From JBBDSV01 sp040904785 (lineage in GTDB: Bacteria; Actinomycetota; Nitriliruptoria; Nitriliruptorales; Nitriliruptoraceae), in NCBI GenBank assembly GCA_040904785.1, contig JBBDSV010000076.1, forward strand, positions 1 to 22,331: a DNA stretch of 22,331 nt, written 5' to 3'. How positions within the stretch are numbered: the first letter of the stretch is position 1; the number at the start of each line of letters is the position of its first letter. The notes beneath the pieces were generated by a model. That model was given only the letters and a program-made list of their open reading frames with translations, had not been told where the DNA came from and searched no databases. The translations under genes were made by a program, and so were the position numbers. Positions 1 to 6,452 of this stretch are shown piece after piece.

Positions 1-2
1 TG

Positions 3-485
3 TACGCCGTGATGTTCGCCGGTTCCTGGGAATGGAGCCACGTACGGTTCAGCGAGAGCCGCGTCTTCATGGCGATGGCGATGGGTGGGACGATGGGTCT
101 CGTCATGCTCGCCTGGATGCTGAACATGTACCGCAAGACGGCGGCCAACCTCATCGTCGTCGGCGTGTCCTTGGTGCTGCTCGCTACCGGCGTCGCCCTC
201 GACCGGACCCAGGCGAACGTCAACGACGTCGACTTCATGGAGGGGATGATCCCGCACCACTCGCTGGCCATCACGCGGTCGGAGCGGTTCGACTCCGCCG
301 ACATGCGCGTGTGCGAGCTCGCCGTTGCAATCAGCGAGGCACAGCGTCGGGAGATCCTGGAGATGGACTGGCTCATCAACGACATTCGCGAGAACGGGGT
401 CGCGGAGACGCCAGAGGAAGCCGCGGAGCGGCCGGTACCGGACTTCGCCCGCGCAGCGCTCCGCGGGTGCCCGCCGCCGAACTAG
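3..485 (+). CDS. DUF305 family membrane protein, 5' end cut off by the window edge
   Basis: The reading frame is open to the first base, so the N-terminus lies outside the window; the GTG at 9 is probably internal. What remains has two hydrophobic segments (about residues 20-38 and 45-65 counted from position 9) and then a DUF305-type helical domain with the motif GMIPHHSLAI and a second conserved patch around REILEMDWLI. DUF305 proteins of this layout usually start with one more membrane helix. The His-His and Met residues are the family hallmark, and some members (CopM type) bind copper and lie in copper-resistance loci. A copper ATPase lies about 6 kb away, too far to prove a link. A hairpin follows 10 bases after the stop. 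Family assignment is secure; function is not. Confidence 0.85.
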   Translation, partial: YAVMFAGSWEWSHVRFSESRVFMAMAMGGTMGLVMLAWMLNMYRKTAANLIVVGVSLVLLATGVALDRTQANVNDVDFMEGMIPHHSLAITRSERFDSADMRVCELAVAISEAQRREILEMDWLINDIRENGVAETPEEAAERPVPDFARAALRGCPPPN

Positions 486-495
486 TGGTCCGCAT

Positions 496-515
496 GTGCT
501 GCGTTCGCGCAGCGC
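496..515 (+). terminator. Hairpin terminator candidate after the DUF305 gene
   Basis: An 8-bp stem (GTGCTGCG / CGCAGCGC, one G-T wobble) closes on a TTCG tetraloop, starting 10 bases after the TAG stop. There is no T-tract, which is usual for high-GC actinobacteria, so termination is inferred from structure and place only. Confidence 0.5.
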
Positions 516-755
516 GAAGGCTGCCGCGGGCCAGGAACCCGACGCGGCCACGATGGGCGACCCCGAGACGGTCAACGCCTACCGTACGGACGCCATGACG
601 GTTTGCCGCACTGTCCTCTCCGGAATGCGCCACGGCGACGAGGCCGCGACGTCAGCGCTCCGGCGCCGTGGCGTCGCCGGAGCCGTGCGCGACTCGTCAT
701 CCGTTTCCCGGTCGGCCAACGGAATCGGCCCTGAGATCCCAGCGAGGACGGAACG
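516..755. other. Intergenic stretch, no gene recognised
   Basis: About 240 bp between the terminator-like hairpin and the UbiA gene. Several frames are open because of high GC, but none has a ribosome site, a recognisable domain or a consistent codon pattern. Only the ribosome site of the next gene (GAGGA at 744-748) is identifiable. Confidence 0.5.
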
Positions 756-1589
756 GTGACCACACGCGCAGAAGCGCCCCGCCCCGCCGTCGTGCTGCCG
801 CTCCTCCGCGCCGCGCACTTGGGACCGTCGGTCGCGGTCACGACCATCGCGGCCCTGTTAGCCCTCGCGCTGGGACTGCCCGTGTATGAGGGCGTTGTTG
901 TCACCATGGCCGTGTTCGCCGGCCAGCTGACCATCGGCTGGGGCAACGACCTGCTCGACGTCGACCGGGACCGCGAGGCTGGCCGGAGTGACAAGCCGCT
1001 GGCGAATGGCGACCTGACACCGTCCTTCGTGCTGCGGTGGCTGATCGTCGCGGCCGCCGCCTGCGTGGTCCTGTCGTTGCTCGCGGGCTGGCGCAGCGGG
1101 GCAACCCATCTGGCGCTCCTCGTCGCCTTCGGGCATCTGTACAACGTCTCCTTCAAGGCGACGTCCTGGTCTTGGCTTCCGTACGCCGTGGCGTTCGGCT
1201 CACTACCCGCCGTCGTCAGCTTGGCGAACAGCCCGTCTCAGTGGCCGCCGACGTGGATGGTCGGCACCGCTGCCATGCTCGGGATCGCAGCACACTTCCT
1301 CAATACCCTGCCCGACCTGGAGGACGACGTGGCTACCGGCGTGCGAGGGCTCCCGCACCGGTTGGGCGCCGTCCGGAGCAGGCTCATCGCCACGGCGTTG
1401 CTGGTCCTCGCTTCAGCCTTCGCCGTTCTCGGCCCCGCCGGCGCACCGGCCACCTGGGCCTCGACGGCTCTTGCCGTCGTGGTCGCGCTCTCGGCCCTCG
1501 CGCTGTTCGGACGCGGCAACGCGCCGTTCTACGCCGCGATCACGATCGCCCTGGTCGACGTCGCGCTGCTCGCGGTGGTTGCCGTGTAA
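756..1589 (+). CDS. UbiA-family prenyltransferase
   Basis: 277-residue polytopic membrane protein of the UbiA superfamily, which transfers prenyl chains from prenyl diphosphates to aromatic or other acceptors in the membrane. The first Asp-rich motif is NDLLDVDRD (residues 64-72) followed by the usual KPLANG; the second is DLEDD (187-191). Both bind Mg-diphosphate in the family. About eight hydrophobic segments are visible. The GTG start at 756 is supported by GAGGA at 744-748. The N-x-x-x-D form of motif one is normal in the superfamily. The acceptor is unknown: no ubiquinone, menaquinone, heme A or arabinogalactan genes lie nearby. It resembles the short, uncharacterised actinobacterial UbiA-like group more than MenA or CtaB. 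Confidence 0.9.
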   Translation: MTTRAEAPRPAVVLPLLRAAHLGPSVAVTTIAALLALALGLPVYEGVVVTMAVFAGQLTIGWGNDLLDVDRDREAGRSDKPLANGDLTPSFVLRWLIVAAAACVVLSLLAGWRSGATHLALLVAFGHLYNVSFKATSWSWLPYAVAFGSLPAVVSLANSPSQWPPTWMVGTAAMLGIAAHFLNTLPDLEDDVATGVRGLPHRLGAVRSRLIATALLVLASAFAVLGPAGAPATWASTALAVVVALSALALFGRGNAPFYAAITIALVDVALLAVVAV

Positions 1590-1855
1590 CTGCCGTGGAC
1601 CAACAGGAACGCATCGAGGTCGACGAGCACATGACGGCGCAGGTCTGGATGTTGTGGTTCACCGAGTTGCCGGACGAAAGCGGTCGATTCCGGGTGACCG
1701 TGTGCGACCTGCGGTTCCTACCGGACCGACGCCACGAGCGCGACAGCCCGGCACGGTCCTTCGTGGGCGCTCGGTATGGTTGGGTTCCTCTCACGCCTCG
1801 AGCCGTCAATGCCGCAAGCGATCGGCACCGACCGCGAGGGCACCGCGATCCCACG
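1590..1855. other. Gap with an open in-frame extension of the next gene and a possible -10
   Basis: The frame of the downstream gene stays open through this stretch (internal ATG at 1631), so a longer protein cannot be excluded. The translation here is rich in Arg and Pro, has no recognisable domain and no ribosome site. A TATGGT box at 1775-1780 would place transcription start inside it, which favours the start at 1856. Confidence 0.4.
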
Positions 1856-2668
1856 ATGCTGAAACCCGTGGTGGCCGGACGGATCATGATCGGCATCGCC
1901 ATCGTCGGTGCCGTGGCCAGCCTCGTGGCGGGAGTCGTCGGCCGCCAACTGGTCAGCGACTTCGAAGACGGCCTCAAGCAGAGCCTGGCGCTGTCCGCGG
2001 CGGCACTCGACACGGTCGACGACTCGTTCGCGATCGCCGATGACGCGCTCGAGATCGTCACAGCAGGCGTCGCGGACGCCGAAGGCGCCGTTGGTGGGCT
2101 CGGTCGGAGCATGGCCGAGGGCCAGACGGCGCTCGAAGCGCTCCGAGCACTCACGGGCGAAAACGTCGCGGACTCCCTCGACGCCCTCGAAGCGACTCTG
2201 CCCGCGGTCGAGCAGGCTGCCACGTCGATCGATCGGACGTTGTCGGCGCTGAGCGCGCTTCCGTTCGGCCCGTCGTACGCGCCGCAGCGTCCGTTGGGTG
2301 CGACGATCGGCGAGCTGCGGGAGAGCATTGCCGGTCTGCCCGACGAGCTGCGCGATCAGGCCGAGCAGGCCGAGCGCATGAGCGACGAGCTCGCGTCGGC
2401 GACCGAGGGGACCATGGCTACGGCCGATGCGCTGGGAGCGATCGCCGAACGCCTGGCGGTCGCCTCCGAGCTCATCACGCAGTATTCGCAGCGCACCGCG
2501 CAGGCGCGTGATGTCGTCGAGGACCAGCGGCACGCGCTCGCCGTGAGCGCCAGACAGGCTCGGATCCTGATCGTGGGCTTCAGCGCGCTGTTCGCCGTCA
2601 GCCAGGTTGTGCCGTTGTATTTCGGCCTTGCGCTGTCGCGCGGACACCTCACCGTGGGCAAGGCTTGA
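1856..2668 (+). CDS. Uncharacterised two-TM protein with a long helical extracytoplasmic domain
   Basis: 270 residues. One membrane helix near the N-terminus (about 9-28) and one near the C-terminus (about 239-262) bracket roughly 200 residues that are almost entirely Ala/Leu/Glu/Asp-rich helix with coiled-coil heptad character. They are broken by a short PFGPSYAP-type turn near the middle. This resembles an actinobacterial group of unknown proteins and superficially the sensor region of chemoreceptors, but there is no HAMP or signalling domain. I chose ATG 1856 because the hydrophobic helix starts right after it; the ribosome site is weak. No function can be assigned; an envelope or membrane-spacing role is a guess. 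Confidence 0.65.
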   Translation: MLKPVVAGRIMIGIAIVGAVASLVAGVVGRQLVSDFEDGLKQSLALSAAALDTVDDSFAIADDALEIVTAGVADAEGAVGGLGRSMAEGQTALEALRALTGENVADSLDALEATLPAVEQAATSIDRTLSALSALPFGPSYAPQRPLGATIGELRESIAGLPDELRDQAEQAERMSDELASATEGTMATADALGAIAERLAVASELITQYSQRTAQARDVVEDQRHALAVSARQARILIVGFSALFAVSQVVPLYFGLALSRGHLTVGKA

Positions 2669-2813
2669 TGTCGTCCAGCGGTCGGGGCCACCGATCGGAC
2701 AGTGTCGACCGTGCTGGTTTGTGCCACGATGATCGGTACCGCACGCACCGGCGGACGCTGACGGACCAAGTCACGTCGACGAGCCGCGACCCCCGAGTAT
2801 CGGAGGGATCATC

Positions 2814-2993
2814 ATGACACCGCTTGCTCCGCTCCTCGCGCAGGTCGAGGTCGCCAGCACCAACTTGCTGGTCCTGGGCATCCTGTCGCTGTTGGCCGGG
2901 ATCCTGATCTTCGTCGTCCCGCGCGTCCTCAGCTACATCGTCGCGGCGTATCTCGTGCTCGCGGGGATCTTCTGGATCATCGCCGGAATCTGA
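2814..2993 (+). CDS. DUF3096-like small membrane protein
   Basis: A 59-residue protein. After a short N-terminus it consists of two hydrophobic segments (about residues 19-35 and 41-58) joined by the motif PRVLSYIVA. That two-helix pattern with Pro-Arg at the turn matches the DUF3096 family of very small membrane proteins, whose function is unknown. The start at 2814 has a good ribosome site (CGGAGGG at 2801-2807). It stands alone, 145 bp after the preceding gene, and a recombinase scar follows its stop within about 30 bp. Confidence 0.75.
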   Translation: MTPLAPLLAQVEVASTNLLVLGILSLLAGILIFVVPRVLSYIVAAYLVLAGIFWIIAGI

Positions 2994-3021
2994 GATCGTC
3001 GCCACGCGATGCTGCTGCGTG

Positions 3022-3186
3022 AGTGGCGTGAATTCCAACGTCGTCACCGAGCGCCTCGGCCACTCCACAACCGCCGACACCCGGGTCGCAGACCAACACG
3101 TCCGGATCCACGCTGCACCAGCCTCGATCTGGCTTGCGAGAAACATCGGCGAGGATCATGGTGGAGCGACTCAGTCGCTGCCGTAA
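3022..3186 (+). pseudogene. C-terminal remnant of a tyrosine recombinase (phage-type integrase)
   Basis: In the frame starting at 3022 the translation contains SGVN followed by VVTERLGHSTTADT (about 3022-3081). This is very close to the conserved ERLGHS block of Xer/phage-type tyrosine recombinases, normally followed by D-T-Y-x-H-V with the catalytic Tyr. Here the block continues as D-T-R and then ADQHV: the Tyr is absent and the rest degenerates to a TAA at 3184. There is no N-terminal or core domain upstream, since the DUF3096 stop lies only about 28 bp before. The end overlaps the 3' end of the VOC gene on the other strand. Read as a decayed fragment left by an integrated element. Confidence 0.6.
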
Positions 3187-3551
3187 GGCCGCGTGATGAT
3201 CTCCAGCAAGTGTCCGTCCGGATCGAGGAAGTACACCCCTCGGCCACCGTCGTCGCGGTTGATCTCGCCCGGCCGGCGGCGGCCAGGGTCTGCCCAGTAG
3301 GGCAGCTCACGCTCATTGATCCGCTCGAAGACCTGCTCGAACTCCTCCTCGGTGACGAGGAAGGCGTAGTGCTGGGAGGTGATCTCGCCGTCGGTCTCGA
3401 GATAGTCGAGGCTGACGCGGTTGCCCGTGTCGATCACCATGAACGGACCGAACGGTGCGGGATCCGGCAGCCCGAGCACGTCGGCCAGGAACCGCGCTGA
3501 CACCTCAGGATCACGTGCCGCCACGATCGTGTGGTTGAGCTCAACGGTCAT
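3171..3551 (-). CDS. VOC-family (glyoxalase/bleomycin-resistance fold) protein
   Basis: 126 residues with one vicinal-oxygen-chelate domain made of two beta-alpha-beta-beta-beta units. The N-terminal ELNHTIV supplies the first metal-ligand His, QHYAFLV in the middle the second, and the C-terminal block RGVYFLDPDGHLLEIIT carries the terminal Glu ligand typical of the family. The length is normal for a single-domain VOC protein that works as a dimer. The substrate cannot be predicted: members include lyases, dioxygenases and drug-binding proteins. The ATG at 3551 lacks a strong ribosome site. The 3' end overlaps an integrase remnant, so the gene sits in disturbed DNA, and a 10-bp tandem repeat lies about 40-60 bp upstream of its start. 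Confidence 0.85.
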   Translation of the reverse strand: MTVELNHTIVAARDPEVSARFLADVLGLPDPAPFGPFMVIDTGNRVSLDYLETDGEITSQHYAFLVTEEEFEQVFERINERELPYWADPGRRRPGEINRDDGGRGVYFLDPDGHLLEIITRPYGSD

Positions 3552-3589
3552 GGCGGCGTCTCTGACCGGCGACCGAACAGGGCGACCCC

Positions 3590-3609
3590 TCCTTGGAGTT
3601 CCTTGGAGT
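3590..3609. repeat. Tandem 10-bp direct repeat upstream of the VOC gene
   Basis: TCCTTGGAGT occurs twice head to tail (3590-3599 and 3600-3609), exactly one helical turn apart, 39 bp before the VOC start on the minus strand. Both copies would face the same side of the DNA, as in some activator sites. Confidence 0.55.
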
Positions 3610-4010
3610 GTGTCCGCGTGGTGGTCTCGCTGTTGTCATCGAACGCGCGACAAGCCAACCAGCCCGACGACCGCGGTCATCGCATCGTTGATCCTCGCGA
3701 GGCTTCAGGTTGGCACGACGTCAGCGACGGGGAGCTATGCCGGTTGTCGTTCCTGGCGGGGGATCATCGGCCGCCGGCGGCCTGGAGGTTGAACTCGCAT
3801 CGGTGCCCCGGGTCGGTTCGGCGGCCGGTGGTCCCTCGTGGGCCGAGGGCGGCGCAGACGCGTCCGCGGGGATGTCCGAATGCGGTCGTTGCGTTGCCGG
3901 TGACGTGCCCCCGCTCAAATCGTGCGCCGCGCCGGCGGTGTGCCCGCGTTCGGCTCTCCGCTGTGGTGAGTCCGCCGAGCCGGTTTCGACGGCTGGGCCC
4001 CACGGGAACC
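3610..4010. other. About 400 bp without a recognisable gene
   Basis: I translated this stretch by eye in several frames on both strands and found no domain, ribosome site or RNA gene. It contains a perfect 14-bp GC palindrome at 3769-3782. Open frames on both strands look like GC-driven chance. Given the integrase scar on the other side of the VOC gene, it may be decayed mobile DNA, but nothing proves this. Confidence 0.45.
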
Positions 4011-4190
4011 TCAGGCGCCGAGCGTCCCAAATACCTCGTAGACGAGGAAGGCCGGCCACAGCAAGCCCTGGATGACGGCGAGGATGTACTCGCCGAGCGT
4101 GTCGGCCTGCTGCCAGAAGTAGACGGCGGCACCGAAGATGCCCAGACCGTAGATGGCACCACCACCTGCCGCGGTGCTGGATGAACTCAT
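4011..4190 (-). CDS. Conserved-looking 59-residue membrane protein
   Basis: A short gene with a clear ribosome site: GGAG, then five bases, then ATG at 4190. The product begins MSSSSTAAGGGAIYGLG, has one helix (about 11-27) ending in VYFWQQAD, and a second hydrophobic stretch (about 35-52) containing LLWPAFLVYEVF. This pattern (Gly-rich start, Y-x-W-Q-Q-A-D turn, W-P-A-F-L-V-Y end) matches, from memory, small hypothetical membrane proteins seen in many actinobacteria; no function is known to me. It is transcribed divergently from the flavin monooxygenase, with 139 bp between the starts. Codon use is high-GC and normal. Confidence 0.75.
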   Translation of the reverse strand: MSSSSTAAGGGAIYGLGIFGAAVYFWQQADTLGEYILAVIQGLLWPAFLVYEVFGTLGA

Positions 4191-4276
4191 GGAAACTCCG
4201 TTCGTGCGTCAATGGCTGCGTGGCAAGTGTGCGCACTCGATAGACGCAGTGCGTGCTTTTGCCGCGTGGCAGCCCC

Positions 4277-4305
4277 TTGCAGTTAGTTGATGCTGCAACT
4301 ACTAT
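4277..4305 (+). promoter_or_regulatory. Promoter of the CE1758-type monooxygenase gene
   Basis: TTGCAG (4277-4282), 17-bp spacer, TACTAT (4300-4305), with the start codon at 4330. The -35 matches consensus at 3 of 6 positions and the -10 at 4 of 6. A palindrome occupies the spacer. Confidence 0.55.
4284..4301. promoter_or_regulatory. Palindromic operator, MarR-type candidate
   Basis: A perfect inverted repeat TAGTTG-N6-CAACTA lies between the -35 and the -10, its right arm touching the -10, a position where a bound protein would block RNA polymerase. TAGTTG/CAACTA half-sites are typical of MarR-family repressors that sense quinones, peroxides or phenolics. No regulator gene lies in the window, so the family assignment is inferred. 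Confidence 0.6.
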
Positions 4306-4329
4306 CGTGATGTCGAGACAGGATCGAAC

Positions 4330-5451
4330 ATGAGAGGTATGCAGTTCGGCATCTTCAGTGTCGGCGATGTGACGCCTGACCCCACCACAGGTCGCACACC
4401 GACCGAGGCGGAACGCATCCAGGCCATGGTGGCGATCGCCAGGCAGACCGAGGCGGTTGGCCTCGACGTGTTCGCCACCGGGGAACACCACAATCCGCCG
4501 TTCGTGCCGTCCTCGCCGACCACACTGCTGGGGTACATCGGCGCCCAGACTGAGCGGATCATCCTGTCAACGGCGACGACGCTGATCACCACCAACGATC
4601 CGGTCAAGATCGCCGAAGATTTCTCGATGCTCCAGCATCTGGTCGGCGGACGCGTGGATCTCATGCTGGGACGTGGCAACATGGCGCCGGTGTATCCGTG
4701 GTTCGGATACGACATGCGCGACGGCATCCCGTTGACGATCGAGCACTATGGACTACTCCATCGCCTGTGGCGGGAGGAGGTCGTCGACTGGGACGGCAAG
4801 TTCCGCACGCCGCTGCGCAACTTCACGGCAACACCTCGGCCTCTGGACGGGGTGCCGCCGTTCGTGTGGCACGGTTCGATCCGCAGCCCAGAGGTGCCTG
4901 AGCTTGCCGCGACCTACGGCGACGGGTTCTTCCACAACAACATCTTCTGGCCGATCCGACACACCCAGCAGATGGTCCAGTACTACCGCGAGCGCTACGA
5001 GTTCCACGGCCACGGGGCGGCCGACCAGGCGATCGTCGGCCTCGGCGGCCAGGCCTTCATCCGGCACAATTCCCAGGATGCGGTGCGCGAGTTCCGTCCC
5101 TACTTCGATGTCGCGCCCGTGTATGGCCATGGGCCGTCACTCGAAGAGTTCACGGAGCAGACGCCGTTGACGGTCGGCAGTCCCCAGCAGGTGATCGAGC
5201 GGTACGCCCACATGCGCACGCATGTCGGCGACTACCAGCGTCAACTCTTCCTGATGGACCACGCTGGCCTGCCGCTCGATGTCGTCCTCGAACAGATCGA
5301 GATCCTGGGGACCGAAGTGGTCCCGGTTCTGCGGCGCGAACTCGCGGCTGGACGGCCGGCGCACGTGCCCGACGCCCCGACGCATGCGGCGCGGCGCGCG
5401 GCGGCCGGTGAGGCGGCGCGCGACGTGATCGCACCGGCAACACACGCCTGA
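4330..5451 (+). CDS. CE1758-type luciferase-like flavin monooxygenase
   Basis: 373-residue TIM-barrel protein of the bacterial luciferase-like (LLM) superfamily, using FMNH2 or F420H2 to oxidise small organic substrates. Visible signatures are the N-terminal FGIFSVGD strand, TGEHHNPPF (about residue 53), TTLITTNDPVKIAEDFSMLQ in the 80s to 100s, and GGRVDLMLGRGN (about 109-120). These blocks and the length fit the CE1758 subgroup, whose native substrate is not known to me. The ATG at 4330 is preceded by AGGA at 4320-4323; a second ATG three codons on lacks spacing for a ribosome site. The Ala/Arg-rich last 35 residues look like an unstructured tail. Likely induced through the operator in its promoter. 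Confidence 0.9.
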   Translation: MRGMQFGIFSVGDVTPDPTTGRTPTEAERIQAMVAIARQTEAVGLDVFATGEHHNPPFVPSSPTTLLGYIGAQTERIILSTATTLITTNDPVKIAEDFSMLQHLVGGRVDLMLGRGNMAPVYPWFGYDMRDGIPLTIEHYGLLHRLWREEVVDWDGKFRTPLRNFTATPRPLDGVPPFVWHGSIRSPEVPELAATYGDGFFHNNIFWPIRHTQQMVQYYRERYEFHGHGAADQAIVGLGGQAFIRHNSQDAVREFRPYFDVAPVYGHGPSLEEFTEQTPLTVGSPQQVIERYAHMRTHVGDYQRQLFLMDHAGLPLDVVLEQIEILGTEVVPVLRRELAAGRPAHVPDAPTHAARRAAAGEAARDVIAPATHA

Positions 5452-5479
5452 TCCCCGGCGAGCATTGCCGTAGAGGTGA

Positions 5480-6364
5480 TCACCCGTCGGCGGGCGGCAC
5501 ATCCGGGGTCGGCGGCACCGCATCCGCGCGGCGCACTTGGCGTGCCTGATTCGCTTCGGCCTCGATGGCGATGATGAACCCGACGCCCCACACGACCGCG
5601 GCGATCGCCCAGACCGTACGCAGCGCCGACGCGGCCGTTACCAGCAGGCTGCCGAGTCCGTGGGCGAGGACGAATACGCCGGCGATCCATCCGGGTAGCC
5701 GCCATCCCGAGACCTTGAATGCGGCGACGAGTCCGATGAGCACCGTCACGATGGGATAGATCCCCATGAACGTCCAATGCCCGAAGTCGAAGTGCTCGTC
5801 GCCCGGACCACTGGCGAGCTGAGTGCCGAAGCTGTCGATCGCGAACATCGCGAGTGGCACCGCGGCGGCGACGACGAGTGCGAGCAGCACCCGGCTTGGC
5901 GGTGCGACGCTGCGAAATTTCGCCCGCATCGGTGACGGGTGGACAATGAATGCGAGCAGCGAGAACACGAGCACGCCGGACAGGATCGGTACGGCTTCGG
6001 GCGGCAGATTGGCGTATGCCAGCGCGATTCCCAGCGTCACGACCCCGAGGATGACGTAGCTCCACGCGGCACCGATGCGTTGCTGTGGGCGGACGACCTG
6101 GGCGACGACCGCGGCGATGACCGCCCAGTGGATCAGCGCGACCATGAGCATGTGGATCGCGTGCGACGGATAGGCGCCGACCTCGCCCCAGCCACCCCAT
6201 ACGGTGACAGGGACGAGCAGATACCACGGTCGCGTCTGGACGATGTCGCTCAACAGCAGCGCGACGAAGATGATCGCCACGATCCAGAACACGACGAGAC
6301 GTGTTCGGCTCGGAGCAGGGATGTCCCGGTCGACGACCCGGGACGCACCAGACGTCGAGTCCAC
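5480..6364 (-). CDS. Uncharacterised polytopic membrane protein with His motifs
   Basis: 294 residues with about eight transmembrane segments and a soluble 25-residue C-terminal tail. Two His-containing stretches stand out: YPSHAIHMLMVALIHW near residues 65-80 and DEHFDFGHWTFMG between the sixth and seventh helices. Clustered His at membrane borders often binds metal or heme, but I do not recognise the family. The GTG at 6364 is chosen because GGGAGG lies about 11 bp upstream; no better in-frame start is seen. It follows the copper ATPase in the same direction with an 88-bp gap that contains a strong hairpin, so co-transcription is uncertain. It ends tail to tail with the monooxygenase gene, 28 bp apart. 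Confidence 0.75.
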   Translation of the reverse strand: MDSTSGASRVVDRDIPAPSRTRLVVFWIVAIIFVALLLSDIVQTRPWYLLVPVTVWGGWGEVGAYPSHAIHMLMVALIHWAVIAAVVAQVVRPQQRIGAAWSYVILGVVTLGIALAYANLPPEAVPILSGVLVFSLLAFIVHPSPMRAKFRSVAPPSRVLLALVVAAAVPLAMFAIDSFGTQLASGPGDEHFDFGHWTFMGIYPIVTVLIGLVAAFKVSGWRLPGWIAGVFVLAHGLGSLLVTAASALRTVWAIAAVVWGVGFIIAIEAEANQARQVRRADAVPPTPDVPPADG

Positions 6365-6416
6365 CCCATGCGACTACCTCCCGCGGCAGCGGCCGGCACG
6401 AAGCGTGTCGGCGCCC

Positions 6417-6439
6417 GGCGCGGCGAACGTTGCCGCGCC
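6417..6439 (-). terminator. Strong hairpin after the copper ATPase gene
   Basis: GGCGCGGC and GCCGCGCC form a perfect 8-bp GC stem around a 7-base loop (GAACGTT, itself able to pair), 13 bases past the TAG stop of the ATPase. There is no T-tract. It probably ends or weakens transcription before the next gene. Confidence 0.6.
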
Positions 6440-6452
6440 ACCGGGACGAACT

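Noticed and set aside
325..759. Plus-strand frame between DUF305 and UbiA genes
   Set aside because: Starts inside the DUF305 gene and runs through a terminator-like hairpin. The translation shows no family signature.
3769..3782. Perfect 14-bp GC palindrome as a possible recombination site
   Set aside because: Palindromes made of GGC/GCC are expected by chance at this GC content, and no flanking repeats are seen.
3531..4184. 217-codon plus-strand frame and overlapping frames on both strands
   Set aside because: No domain or ribosome site. The end is antisense to the well-supported 59-residue membrane protein.
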